Shown one piece after another: positions 46,047-53,517 of a stretch of 55,117 nucleotides of DNA (positions within the stretch are counted from its first letter, which is position 1; the number at the start of each line of letters is the position of its first letter). Below the pieces are notes generated by a model, which was not told the DNA's origin, did no database searches, and saw nothing but the letters and a program-made list of their open reading frames with translations. A program made the position numbers and the translations under genes. The stretch is from the NCBI GenBank assembly GCA_903905455.1, contig CAIVGN010000036.1:1-55117 (forward strand), in the 5' to 3' direction. The DNA comes from an uncultured Archangium sp. (lineage in GTDB: Bacteria; Myxococcota; Myxococcia; Myxococcales; Myxococcaceae).

Positions 46047-49000
46047 TTACGGCATGCAGTTCTGGGTGTACTGAATCTCGAGCGGCACGCCGGGCTGCGG
46101 GGTCGCGGTGCTGTTGAACTTGATGGAGTTCGACGCCGCGTCGTAGGTCCACGTGGTGGGGCCGGACGGCACGACCTGGCCGTTGACCTTCACCACCACC
46201 TGGGTGGTCGACTGGTCCGGTGAGTTGTTCAGGTAGAACTGGGTGCGGAAGCCGAAGGCGGTGCGCCCGAGGTTCTGCAGCGTCGACGACCAGTTGGTGT
46301 TGCAGATCTCGTCGGACACGCCCGAGGTGTACTGGACGATGGGATCGTAGCGGCCGGAGTTGGCGCCCGTCTCGTCGTAGGTGCAGCTGCCCGGCGCCGT
46401 GCTCGCGCGCGGGGTGACCGCGCTGAAGGTGAAGTACGAGAGCCGCTGGAAGCCTTTCACGTTGACCAGCAGGTTTTGGTAGTAGCTCACCGGCTGCGGC
46501 GACTGGTCGGTGGCATCCGAGATGACCACCACCGCGAGGTTGGCGTCGGTGCGCAGGAAGCCCGCGTTCTCGCTCGACACGATGGGCGGGGTGAGGGCGA
46601 GCACCGCGGTCGCCAGCGGCGTCTCGCCACCCGAGCCGTCGGTGCCCACGTTGACCAGCCGCGAGAAGACGCCGGAGACGGCCGGCGTGGTGGGCTTGAC
46701 GTACTTGAGGGTGCTGGTGGCGTCCTTCACGAGGCGACCGCCCCAGCCCTTGCTGTTGTTGTTCACGCAGCCGATGCCGGGGATGCCGCACTCCATCTGC
46801 TGCTCGGTCGTGGTGGTGACGCCGATCTGGTAGTCGACGTTCGCCGCGACGGCGTACTGGATGAAGCTCGAGAAGTTGGCCGCGAGCGCGTTCTGCTTGT
46901 CCTGCATCGAGCACGAGTCATCGACCACCAGGAGGATGTCGGCCTTGGGCTGGAGGTCCTGCGTATAGGTGTCGACCTGCACGCCGGTGGTGTCGCTGCG
47001 GCCCTGGAGGCCCACGAGGTAGGTGATGCTCTGGCCGTTCTGCAGGGCGGAGATGGACACCGCGCCCGAGTCGTTGCCCACGTCGATGGGCACGTAGCGC
47101 GCCTGGAAGGTGACGGGGGCGCCGCCGCCGTTGATGGTCAGGCCGCCCATGGGGATGTTGGGGGTCGAGGTGAGGTGGAACTCGGGGCACGCGGTGGTGC
47201 CGGGGCAGTTGGGCCCGCCCGGGGGCTGGCCACCGGCGGCCTGCATGCCAAAGGCGGTGATGGTCACCGGGGCGCTGCAGGTGTTGTAGATGTTGAAGTC
47301 GCGCGAGGCCGAGCGGCAGCCGAGCTTCACGGTGCCGAAGTCCATCGGGTCGGGCGTCACGGTGAGGCACGAGGGGCCGACCGAGGTGCTCAGCGGGATG
47401 TTGACGCGGGGCCGCGCGGCCGAGGTCGAGTTGAAGACCAGCTGGCCGGTGAGGGTTTGCAGCGTGGTGGGCGTGGTGCCGGTGGGGGCGACGCGGACCA
47501 CGACCTGGAAGCTCTCCTGCGGCTGCAGCTCCTTGTCGACGATGTTGCCGCCGACGATGGAGTACGCGAGGTCGCTGCCGGCGCCCAGCTCGATGCCCGA
47601 GAGGTAGCAGACCTCGCCGGCGGTGACCGAGTTGTTGGTGATGGTGATGGGCAGGTCCTTCTGCGTGCCCGGGGTGACCAGGCCGAAGTTGGCGTTCGCG
47701 GGCGAGGTGACGAAGGTGCAGGGGGGCAGCTGCTGCACGTCGGCGACGATGTTCACGGTGATCGCCGGCTCCGAGGGATCGTTGGAGTACAGCGTGAAGG
47801 TCGCGCTCTTCATCCCGATGGACTGCGGCTTCAAGGTGACGCTCAGGTCGACGAAGTTGAGGCCGGCGATGGCCTGCAGCCCGTTGGCCTGGGAGTAGGG
47901 CGAGGCGAGGTCGACGACGAACTCGTCGGCGGCGGTGCCGGGGCCGGGCACGAAGTCGAAGAACGGCGCGCCGTAGCTGCCGTCGCTGGCGAGCTGGCCC
48001 AGGTAGAGGTTGGAGGTGGGGTCAGGCATGGGCGGCCGCGAGCCGATGTTCTGCACGTTGATCTTCCGCACCACCGCGAAGTTGGTGTTGCCGGGGAAGA
48101 AGCCGACGCGCCCGAAGGACAGCGTGGGCCGGGGCGAGACCTTGATGCGCGGGCCGCCGCCGGTGCAGTTGAGGGTGATGGTGCCCGAGGGGTTCTGGGT
48201 CAGGCCGGTGCGGAAGGTGAGGGTGCCGGTGCGCGCGCCGAGCTGCGAGGGGTTGCAGGCGATGCGCATGGACGTGGGCACGCCGTTGGGCGCGACGGTG
48301 AACCTGGACGCGTCCTGGCCGGCGGGCACCGCGTGGTAGAAGTCGGCCGAGTTGGTCGAGGTCACCTGGGTCAGCACGATGGGCACCGACGCGGGGTTGA
48401 TGAACACCACGTCGCGCAGCGTCTCCGAGCCGGGGTTCACGTAGCCGTAGTTGATGGTGGTGGGGCTCCAGGTGAGCGTCTCGGTGCTGCCGTGGCCGCG
48501 CAGGGTGACGGTCTTCTCGGGGCACTCGCCGGCGCCGCGCATCACCACCTGGGCTTCGTACTGGCGCTCCTCGGTGGGGCTGAAGGTGACGACCACGTCG
48601 GTCGACGACATCGCGGGCACGGGCACGGCGCCCATGGGGGTGTTGACCTGGTAGCCGAAGTTGAGCGCGTCGGCGCCGGTGATGGGGCCGGTGTTGCCCG
48701 AGGCCGGGAGGCTGGTGGGGTTGGCGAAGCCGACGGCGAAGGGCAGCGTCTCGCCGATGGGCGTCTTGCCGAAGTCGATGACGTCGGGGAGATCGCAGGA
48801 GCCCTTCTCGCCCTGGCCCAGCAGGGTGATGACCGCGGTGGCGTCTTCGAAGCGCGTGCCCTCGGTGGTGAGGAGCAGCTTCGAGAGGTAGTTCCCCTTC
48901 AGGCCGCGGGGCGTGAAGTTGAGGATGAATTCCTGCTGCGACGAGGGCTGGAGCACCATGGTGTCGAACTCGGCCTCGAACACCGAGGTCGCGGTGGCGG

Positions 49001-49304
49001 GCACGTGGCCAGGCAGGCCGATGGCCACCTCGTCACCGTCGCTCTTGTCGAGCTTGGCCAGGGTGAGTTTGCCGGCGCCGGTGTTGCGCACGAGCATGCT
49101 CAGCGTCTTGCGCTCGCCGATGAGGGCGTTGCCGAAGTCGAACGTGGCGTCGCGGCTGCTGATGCGCTCACCGGCGGCGTCGCGCCAGATGACGACGACT
49201 TCGCCGTTGGTGCGGCCGATCTGTCCACCGCCGCAGTTGCAGCCGGCAGTGAGGGCGAGGGCAAAGGCGAGCAACGCGCTTCGCGCGACGAAGGGGTGAC
49301 GCAT
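46047..49304 (-). CDS. large lipoprotein with choice-of-anchor-D repeats and VWA domain
   Basis: 1085 aa from ATG 49304 (GGAG 6 nt upstream). Lipobox ALTAGC, then NCGGG. Residues about 40-780 are a chain of Ig-like domains of the ASPM/SPD-2/Hydin type, each with the F/FGxxxxG strand (TFDFGNALIGERKTLSMLVRN, VIDFGKTPIGETLPFAVGF, NFGLVTPGTQKDLPITITN, DFGTVKLGCRSASRDFNIY). A VWA domain follows (about 785-1000) with the MIDAS start VDDSCSM (DxSxS present) and a metal-dependent-adhesion layout; the rest is a C-terminal beta domain with one Cys at the end. Probably a surface adhesion or assembly protein. A promoter candidate lies at 49338-49365. Confidence 0.85.
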   Translation of the reverse strand: MRHPFVARSALLAFALALTAGCNCGGGQIGRTNGEVVVIWRDAAGERISSRDATFDFGNALIGERKTLSMLVRNTGAGKLTLAKLDKSDGDEVAIGLPGHVPATATSVFEAEFDTMVLQPSSQQEFILNFTPRGLKGNYLSKLLLTTEGTRFEDATAVITLLGQGEKGSCDLPDVIDFGKTPIGETLPFAVGFANPTSLPASGNTGPITGADALNFGYQVNTPMGAVPVPAMSSTDVVVTFSPTEERQYEAQVVMRGAGECPEKTVTLRGHGSTETLTWSPTTINYGYVNPGSETLRDVVFINPASVPIVLTQVTSTNSADFYHAVPAGQDASRFTVAPNGVPTSMRIACNPSQLGARTGTLTFRTGLTQNPSGTITLNCTGGGPRIKVSPRPTLSFGRVGFFPGNTNFAVVRKINVQNIGSRPPMPDPTSNLYLGQLASDGSYGAPFFDFVPGPGTAADEFVVDLASPYSQANGLQAIAGLNFVDLSVTLKPQSIGMKSATFTLYSNDPSEPAITVNIVADVQQLPPCTFVTSPANANFGLVTPGTQKDLPITITNNSVTAGEVCYLSGIELGAGSDLAYSIVGGNIVDKELQPQESFQVVVRVAPTGTTPTTLQTLTGQLVFNSTSAARPRVNIPLSTSVGPSCLTVTPDPMDFGTVKLGCRSASRDFNIYNTCSAPVTITAFGMQAAGGQPPGGPNCPGTTACPEFHLTSTPNIPMGGLTINGGGAPVTFQARYVPIDVGNDSGAVSISALQNGQSITYLVGLQGRSDTTGVQVDTYTQDLQPKADILLVVDDSCSMQDKQNALAANFSSFIQYAVAANVDYQIGVTTTTEQQMECGIPGIGCVNNNSKGWGGRLVKDATSTLKYVKPTTPAVSGVFSRLVNVGTDGSGGETPLATAVLALTPPIVSSENAGFLRTDANLAVVVISDATDQSPQPVSYYQNLLVNVKGFQRLSYFTFSAVTPRASTAPGSCTYDETGANSGRYDPIVQYTSGVSDEICNTNWSSTLQNLGRTAFGFRTQFYLNNSPDQSTTQVVVKVNGQVVPSGPTTWTYDAASNSIKFNSTATPQPGVPLEIQYTQNCMP

Positions 49305-49337
49305 GGGAAACTCCAGGTGGGGAAAGAAGGCGCGCAT

Positions 49338-49365
49338 CCTCTAGTCTGTAGGGAGAGGAGATCAA
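49338..49365 (-). promoter_or_regulatory. candidate promoter of the VWA lipoprotein gene
   Basis: On the minus strand TTGATC (49365-49360) and TAGAGG (49343-49338) are 16 bp apart, 34 bp upstream of the start. Partial matches to the sigma70 consensus. Confidence 0.3.
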
Positions 49366-49423
49366 CCCCCCGACACTGTGTGTCGCGCACTCTGCTGACG
49401 CACCCGGTCGTACCCGGCTCGAT

Positions 49424-49440
49424 TTCTCAAGATGTGAGAA
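49424..49440. promoter_or_regulatory. inverted repeat, possible operator
   Basis: TTCTCA-AGATG-TGAGAA, a perfect 6-bp inverted repeat with 5-bp spacer, in the middle of the divergent region. Its A/T-rich arms stand out in this GC-rich DNA and it is placed to serve both flanking genes. No regulator is named by it. Confidence 0.35.
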
Positions 49441-49575
49441 CGCAGCGACCTCCGGCACGGCACGTACTTGTGGGCGCGCAGCGCAGTGTGTAGACGCTGC
49501 GACTTCGCCAAAGTTGATCCACCGCCCATCGCTGTCGCGGGAGACTGGCCGGTCTCTTCGCAGGAGAAGAAAAGC

Positions 49576-50667
49576 ATGCGTTCGTCGAACTCCACTCACG
49601 CCCTCGCCCTCGGCGCCGCCATCGGCTTCGCCTTCGCCGTTTTGCCCTCTTCGTGTGGCAAGGCGCCCGTCATCGTGCGCTGCAACGCCAGCAACTGTGC
49701 GGGCTGCTGTGACGAGAGCGACTCGTGTTTCAAGGGCATCTCGCCTGACGCCTGTGGCGCCGGCGGCCAGAGCTGCTCGATGTGCTCGGTGGGCCAGACC
49801 TGCGCGCGCCTCGACCAGGCCTCGGAGTTCGGTGGGCGTTGCACCGGCGGCACGGCGACGGGCGGCGGGACGGGTGGCGGCAGCGCGACGGGCGGCGGTT
49901 CGGCGACGGGCGGCGGCAGCGCGACCGGTGGCGGCTCGGCGACGGGCGGCGGCGGCGGCACGGGTAACTGCAACGCGACGAACTGCTCGACGGGTTGCTG
50001 CAGCGCGGCCGGGGTGTGCATCACCAACACCACGCCTTCCCGCTGCGGCATGGGCGGCGGCGCGTGCACCAGCTGCATGATGGGCAACACCTGCGTCAGC
50101 GGCGCCTGCGCCCCCTGCGCGGGCTGCATCGACGTGAACACCGGCGCCTGCCTCGCGGACGGCCTGACCAACAACGCGAAGTGCGGCAAGAACGGCGCGT
50201 TCTGCCAGGCGTGCGACGTGACGGGCGCGGGCCAGACCTGCCAGGGCGGCACCTGCTTCGGCGGCACCTCGTGCAACTCGGGCAACTGCGCTGGCTGCTG
50301 CGACGGCAACACCTGCAAGCTCCCCGGCACGTTCACCAACGCGCAGTGCGGCCAGGGTTCGCCCGGCGCGGCGTGCATCGGCTGCTCGGGTGGCGCGACG
50401 TGTGACGCGGCCGACGCGGGCGCGTGCATCGGCGGTGGCGGTACGGGCGGTGGCAGCGGCTTCCCCGGCCTCGACGGCGGCGGCGGGCTCCCCGGCTTCT
50501 GCGACGACATGACGCCCTGCGCTTCGGGCCAGTGCTGCGACTCGACGCTCGGCCTGCTCGGCCTGTGCGTGAACACCGGCGACTCGTGCGGCGCGCTCGA
50601 CCCGTCGAACTTCGCGTGCATCATCGCCAGCTGCACCTGCAAGAGCTCGGGCACCTGCAGCCCCTGA
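49576..50667 (+). CDS. Cys-rich exported (probably lipo-) protein with TGGGSA repeats
   Basis: 363 aa from ATG 49576, with GGAG 10 nt upstream. Hydrophobic N-terminus 8-25 ends in LPSSC, a possible lipobox. The rest contains about 45 Cys in blocks of the form NCxGCCDxxxxC, SCSMCSVGQTC, CSTGCCSAAGVC, CAGCCDGNTC, CASGQCCDS, giving a disulfide-knotted chain, plus a Gly/Ser/Ala/Thr repeat at about 93-131. The pattern resembles surface proteins of other myxobacteria and metallothionein-like or notch-type Cys arrays, but no family is claimed. A strong terminator follows at 50698. Confidence 0.7.
   Translation: MRSSNSTHALALGAAIGFAFAVLPSSCGKAPVIVRCNASNCAGCCDESDSCFKGISPDACGAGGQSCSMCSVGQTCARLDQASEFGGRCTGGTATGGGTGGGSATGGGSATGGGSATGGGSATGGGGGTGNCNATNCSTGCCSAAGVCITNTTPSRCGMGGGACTSCMMGNTCVSGACAPCAGCIDVNTGACLADGLTNNAKCGKNGAFCQACDVTGAGQTCQGGTCFGGTSCNSGNCAGCCDGNTCKLPGTFTNAQCGQGSPGAACIGCSGGATCDAADAGACIGGGGTGGGSGFPGLDGGGGLPGFCDDMTPCASGQCCDSTLGLLGLCVNTGDSCGALDPSNFACIIASCTCKSSGTCSP
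49852..49966 (+). repeat. 18-bp tandem repeat encoding SATGGG units
   Basis: Four exact-length SATGGG copies in a row, with degenerate TATGGG/TGGG copies before and GGGTG after. Low-complexity coding repeat prone to slippage. Confidence 0.85.
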
Positions 50668-50697
50668 GCTGAGCGGCGCTTCGGCGTGACACTTCGA

Positions 50698-50727
50698 GGG
50701 CGGTGCGGAACTTCATCCGCGCCGCCC
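50698..50727 (+). terminator. rho-independent terminator of the Cys-rich gene
   Basis: GGGCGGTGCGG (50698-50708) and CCGCGCCGCCC (50717-50727) form an 11-bp stem (one G-T pair) with an 8-nt loop, then TTCGTGTTTCTGT. Because it overlaps possible upstream start codons of the polymerase gene, it supports that gene starting at 50748. Confidence 0.8.
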
Positions 50728-50747
50728 TTCGTGTTTCTGTCAGCCCC

Positions 50748-51773
50748 ATGGCCGCGAGCAGGAGCGAGTCGCTGGAGATCGAAGTCGCCGGGCGCGTGGT
50801 CAAGGTCTCGAGCCCCGGCAAGGTGTTCTTCCCCGAGGCGGGCATCACCAAGCTCGACCTCATTCACTACTACCTGGCCGTGGCTGACGGCGCGTTGGTG
50901 GGCGTGAAGGACCGCCCCATGGCGCTCAAGCGTTTCCCGGATGGCGCGGCCGGCGAGTTCTTCTTCCAGAAGCGCGCGCCCCCGGGAAAGCCCGATTGGG
51001 TCGACACGGTGACGCTCTCGTTCCCCTCGGGGCGCAGCGCGGAGGAGGTGGTGCTCCGCGACGCCGCCGGCCTGGTGTGGGTCGCGCACCTGGGCTGTCT
51101 GGACCTGAACCCGCACGCCATCCGCGCCAGCGATCTCGAGCACCCCGACGAGCTGCGCATCGATCTCGACCCTGGCCCCGGCGTGCCGTTCTCGCAGGTG
51201 CGCGAGGTGGCGAAGGTGGTGCACGAGGTGCTCAGTGGGCTGGGCCTGTCGGGCTACCCCAAGACCTCCGGCAGCCGGGGCATTCACGTCAACGTGCGGC
51301 TCGAGCCGAAGTGGGGCTTCATCGAGGTGCGCCGCGCCGCCCTCGCCCTGGCCCGCGAGGTCGAGCAGCGCGCGCCGGCCATCGCCACCAGCAAGTGGTG
51401 GAAGGAAGAGCGGCACGGCGTCTTCCTCGACTACAACCAGAACGCGAAGGACAAGACCGTGGCCTCCGCCTACTCGGTGCGCCCCACCCCCGACGCGCGC
51501 GTGTCGGCTCCGTTCTTCTGGAACGAGTTGCCCGACATCGAGCTGGGCGCCTTCACCGTGAAGACCGTGCCGCAGCGGTACAAAGAGAAAGGTGACCCCG
51601 GGGCGGGCATCGACGGCCAGGCGTTCTCGCTGGAGCCGCTGCTCGAGCTGGTGAAGCGACACGAGGCCGAGGGGCAGGGTGACGCGCCGTGGCCTCCGCA
51701 CTACGCGAAGCAGGAAGGCGAACCGAAGCGCGTCGCGCCTTCGCGCAAGAAGAAGGACCCCGAGGCCTCGTGA
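50748..51773 (+). CDS. stand-alone LigD-type polymerase/primase domain (NHEJ family)
   Basis: 341 aa from ATG 50748. It matches the archaeo-eukaryotic-primase-type polymerase domain of bacterial LigD. Motifs seen: FPEAGITKLDLIHYYLAVA, ALKRFPDGAAGEFFFQKRAP, catalytic Asp139/Asp141 in IDLDPGPG, PKTSGSRGIHVNV with His180, VFLDYNQN with the third Asp at 228, and YSVRPTPDARVSAP. These proteins fill and ligate-prepare broken DNA ends, often adding ribonucleotides. No ligase or nuclease domain is attached and no Ku gene lies in the window. The stop overlaps the next start as GTGA. Confidence 0.9.
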   Translation: MAASRSESLEIEVAGRVVKVSSPGKVFFPEAGITKLDLIHYYLAVADGALVGVKDRPMALKRFPDGAAGEFFFQKRAPPGKPDWVDTVTLSFPSGRSAEEVVLRDAAGLVWVAHLGCLDLNPHAIRASDLEHPDELRIDLDPGPGVPFSQVREVAKVVHEVLSGLGLSGYPKTSGSRGIHVNVRLEPKWGFIEVRRAALALAREVEQRAPAIATSKWWKEERHGVFLDYNQNAKDKTVASAYSVRPTPDARVSAPFFWNELPDIELGAFTVKTVPQRYKEKGDPGAGIDGQAFSLEPLLELVKRHEAEGQGDAPWPPHYAKQEGEPKRVAPSRKKKDPEAS

Positions 51774-52252
51774 AGCGCCTGCGCACGTTGGGGTTGGTGC
51801 AGGGCCGCGGCGCGCTGCCGAAGTCGCTGCGTGAGGCCTGCTACGACGAGCGGCTGGTCGGCGGGCTGAGCATCTCGCTGCGCGCGTCGGCGGACGAGGT
51901 GATGGGGCCGCTGACCCACGCCATGGGCGGCCCGGCCACGAAGTTGAAGGTGCTCGACGTGCGCACCGGCACGCCGATGGTCATCGAGGTGCAGTGGGGC
52001 GAGCTGAAGGAGAAGTGGGAGGTGGAGAGCGTCGAGGCGCTGATCACCAACCTCGGCGACCTGTTCCGCGACGAGGACGACGTGAAGCCGCTGGTGGTGC
52101 TCGGGGAGTGGGAAGACATGCTGCAGGTCTGGGCGCTGCGCTGGGACGTGCTCGAGGTGCTGCTGTCCACGCAGTTGCTCGACGAGGCCCGGAACGTGGC
52201 GACGCTGCGGGCGCGCTTCGACGAGGACGAGGACGAAGAAGCGGAAGACTAG
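51770..52252 (+). CDS. small acidic protein coupled to the LigD-type polymerase, unknown function
   Basis: 160 aa from GTG 51770 inside the polymerase stop (GTGA). The first ten residues are basic (KRLRTLGLVQGRG); the rest is acidic and ends in EDEDEEAED. Predicted mixed alpha/beta, no signal or membrane segment. No family recognised. The coupling suggests expression in fixed proportion to the polymerase, perhaps as partner or inhibitor. Its stop shares a CTAG palindrome with that of the convergent hemerythrin. Confidence 0.65.
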   Translation: MKRLRTLGLVQGRGALPKSLREACYDERLVGGLSISLRASADEVMGPLTHAMGGPATKLKVLDVRTGTPMVIEVQWGELKEKWEVESVEALITNLGDLFRDEDDVKPLVVLGEWEDMLQVWALRWDVLEVLLSTQLLDEARNVATLRARFDEDEDEEAED

Positions 52253-52755
52253 GCGGCGCGCCGTTCGCGCATCTCGGCCTGGATGGACTCGAGCTCGTCG
52301 ACGTAGAGCATCCGCTTGAGCGCGGGGAAGATGATCGACTCTTCGAGCGCCTGGTGGTGCTCGAGCCGCGCGCGGAGATCGTCGACCGCCGACGCCAGCT
52401 CGAAGCGCAGCGCGTGCAGCCGCGTGATGTCCCGGGCGAGGGTGCGGCACAGCAACCGGACCCGCGCGATGGGCCCTTCGAGCGCGAGGTGCTCCCGCTT
52501 CATCTGCGCGAGCGCGTCGTCCACGATGCGGTGCCGACCTGCCAGGCGCGGCGCCAGCGAGTCGTCTTCGTCGGCGCAGTGCATCGGCAACATCCACTCG
52601 ACGTAGTCGGAGATGGTCTCGGCCGTCTCTCGCGCGCTGGCCGTGGCGTTGCCCGACGCGAGGCACTCGGCGAGGCAGACCACGTGGCGCAGCTCGACGT
52701 GCGCGTCGAGCAACACCTCGACCACGTCTCGCTGGTGCTCCACGCCGAGGTTCAC
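52249..52755 (-). CDS. hemerythrin HHE-domain protein
   Basis: 168 aa from GTG 52755. A four-helix bundle with candidate ligands His19 and His24 (DAHVELRH), His59 with Glu63 (MHCADED), His89 (REHLALEG), His133/His134 and Glu138 (EHHQALEES). This is the spacing of non-haem di-iron hemerythrins that bind O2 or act as iron or redox sensors. Residues C27, C31, C60 and C103 are seen as well. Cytoplasmic. The gene is divergent from the small lipoprotein. Confidence 0.85.
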   Translation of the reverse strand: MNLGVEHQRDVVEVLLDAHVELRHVVCLAECLASGNATASARETAETISDYVEWMLPMHCADEDDSLAPRLAGRHRIVDDALAQMKREHLALEGPIARVRLLCRTLARDITRLHALRFELASAVDDLRARLEHHQALEESIIFPALKRMLYVDELESIQAEMRERRAA

Positions 52756-52813
52756 CGGGCGACGGTGTAGATGAAATTTTGCAGCCCGTCAGTACCGCGC
52801 CCACGATTCGTTC

Positions 52814-53074
52814 ATGCGCGGCGCACTGGGCTTGATGGTTCTCGTGGGACTGTTCGGGTGTCGGTACCTCTCGGCGCCCACGCCGCAGGTCTCGCCCGCG
52901 CGGCCGGGGCTCCTCTCGGCGGGCAACGGGAGCGATCCCACGAGGCAGCCGGATGATTTGCCCGAGCGGCGGTGTGTCATTGGCTGCGGGCCGGGCATGC
53001 ACTGCGATGAGAAGCTGGCCGAGTGCGTGGTCGATCACGGCCGGAGCGACGCAGGCGTGTCGTGGTTGCCTTGA
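52814..53074 (+). CDS. small lipoprotein
   Basis: 86 aa with lipobox LFGC (Cys16) after a short hydrophobic start. The mature part is Pro/Gly-rich with a Cys motif RRCVIGCGPGMHCDEKLAEC, four Cys likely in two disulfides, like a tiny version of the Cys clusters of the nearby lipoproteins. Function unknown. No terminator separates it from the His-rich gene 28 bp downstream. Confidence 0.65.
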   Translation: MRGALGLMVLVGLFGCRYLSAPTPQVSPARPGLLSAGNGSDPTRQPDDLPERRCVIGCGPGMHCDEKLAECVVDHGRSDAGVSWLP

Positions 53075-53102
53075 GCGTCACGCGCGACTAACGGCAGCGT
53101 CA

Positions 53103-53435
53103 GTGTTCGACCGGCGCGACCGACGGGAATGGGCAGTGCTCGGGCTGGTCGCCCTGACGTGGTGCTTGCTCGTCGCCCCCGTACTGCACCGGGAGACGCA
53201 CTCGCACGGGACGAAGCACTCGCACCAGGGGCCGGGGGATTCTCGGCCGTCGCAGGACTCGCGGGAGTCGCACGGCTCCGGGAGCTTTGAGCACTTCGCG
53301 GTGAGCTTCGTGGCTCCTGGCGAGGTGATGGCGCGCGCTCACGTCGTGGTTGCGATGCGGGAGCTGGCTGCGGTGGTGCGGGTCGCGCCTTCGGTGCGCG
53401 GGTTGCGCCGGGTGGAGATGTCGCAGGCTCCGTAG
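53103..53435 (+). CDS. small single-TM His-rich protein
   Basis: 110 aa from GTG 53103; earlier in-frame codons belong to the previous gene's region. One membrane helix (9-26) leads to a periplasmic HRETHSHGTKHSHQ (five His in 14 residues) and a Ser/Asp/Gly-rich linker, then a hydrophobic C-terminal half. The His cluster suggests metal binding. It precedes a TonB-dependent receptor by 82 bp, so a metal-uptake partner is plausible but not shown. I do not know the family. Confidence 0.55.
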   Translation: MFDRRDRREWAVLGLVALTWCLLVAPVLHRETHSHGTKHSHQGPGDSRPSQDSRESHGSGSFEHFAVSFVAPGEVMARAHVVVAMRELAAVVRVAPSVRGLRRVEMSQAP

Positions 53436-53447
53436 TGCTGCGCGTTG

Positions 53448-53492
53448 GCCCCTCACCCCGACCCTCTCCCCGCTTTCGCAGGGCGAGGGAGC
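53448..53492. repeat. REP-like extragenic palindrome (CCCTCACCCC type)
   Basis: The element reads CCCCTCACCCCGACCCTCTC, then CCCGC, a TTTC turn and GCAGGGCGAGGG. CCCTCTCCCCGC and GCAGGGCGAGGG fold into an imperfect hairpin. CCCTCACCCC..CCCTCTCCC..GGGAGAGGG is a widespread intergenic repeat in many proteobacterial genomes; from memory this is a member. It fills most of the spacer before the receptor gene and could also act as a terminator for the His-rich gene. Confidence 0.6.
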
Positions 53493-53517
53493 TTTGCTCT
53501 CTGCCTGAGGCCACGTC

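Larger units (their letters stand above)
49305..49575. other. 271-bp divergent intergenic region with inverted repeats
   Basis: Between the divergent VWA lipoprotein and Cys-rich protein genes. No small ORF is convincing. It contains a promoter-like pair on the minus strand, a TTCTCA/TGAGAA repeat, and a short CGACA/TGTCG repeat (49371-49385). Confidence 0.5.

Noticed and set aside
46476-49493. 1005-aa open frame on the plus strand opposite the VWA lipoprotein
   Set aside because: Shadow frame: low-complexity Gly/Val/His/Arg/Asp text, whereas the minus strand has a lipobox, Ig repeats and VWA.
49852-49966. CRISPR-like array
   Set aside because: Repeats are 18 bp, contiguous without unique spacers, and in frame inside a coding sequence.
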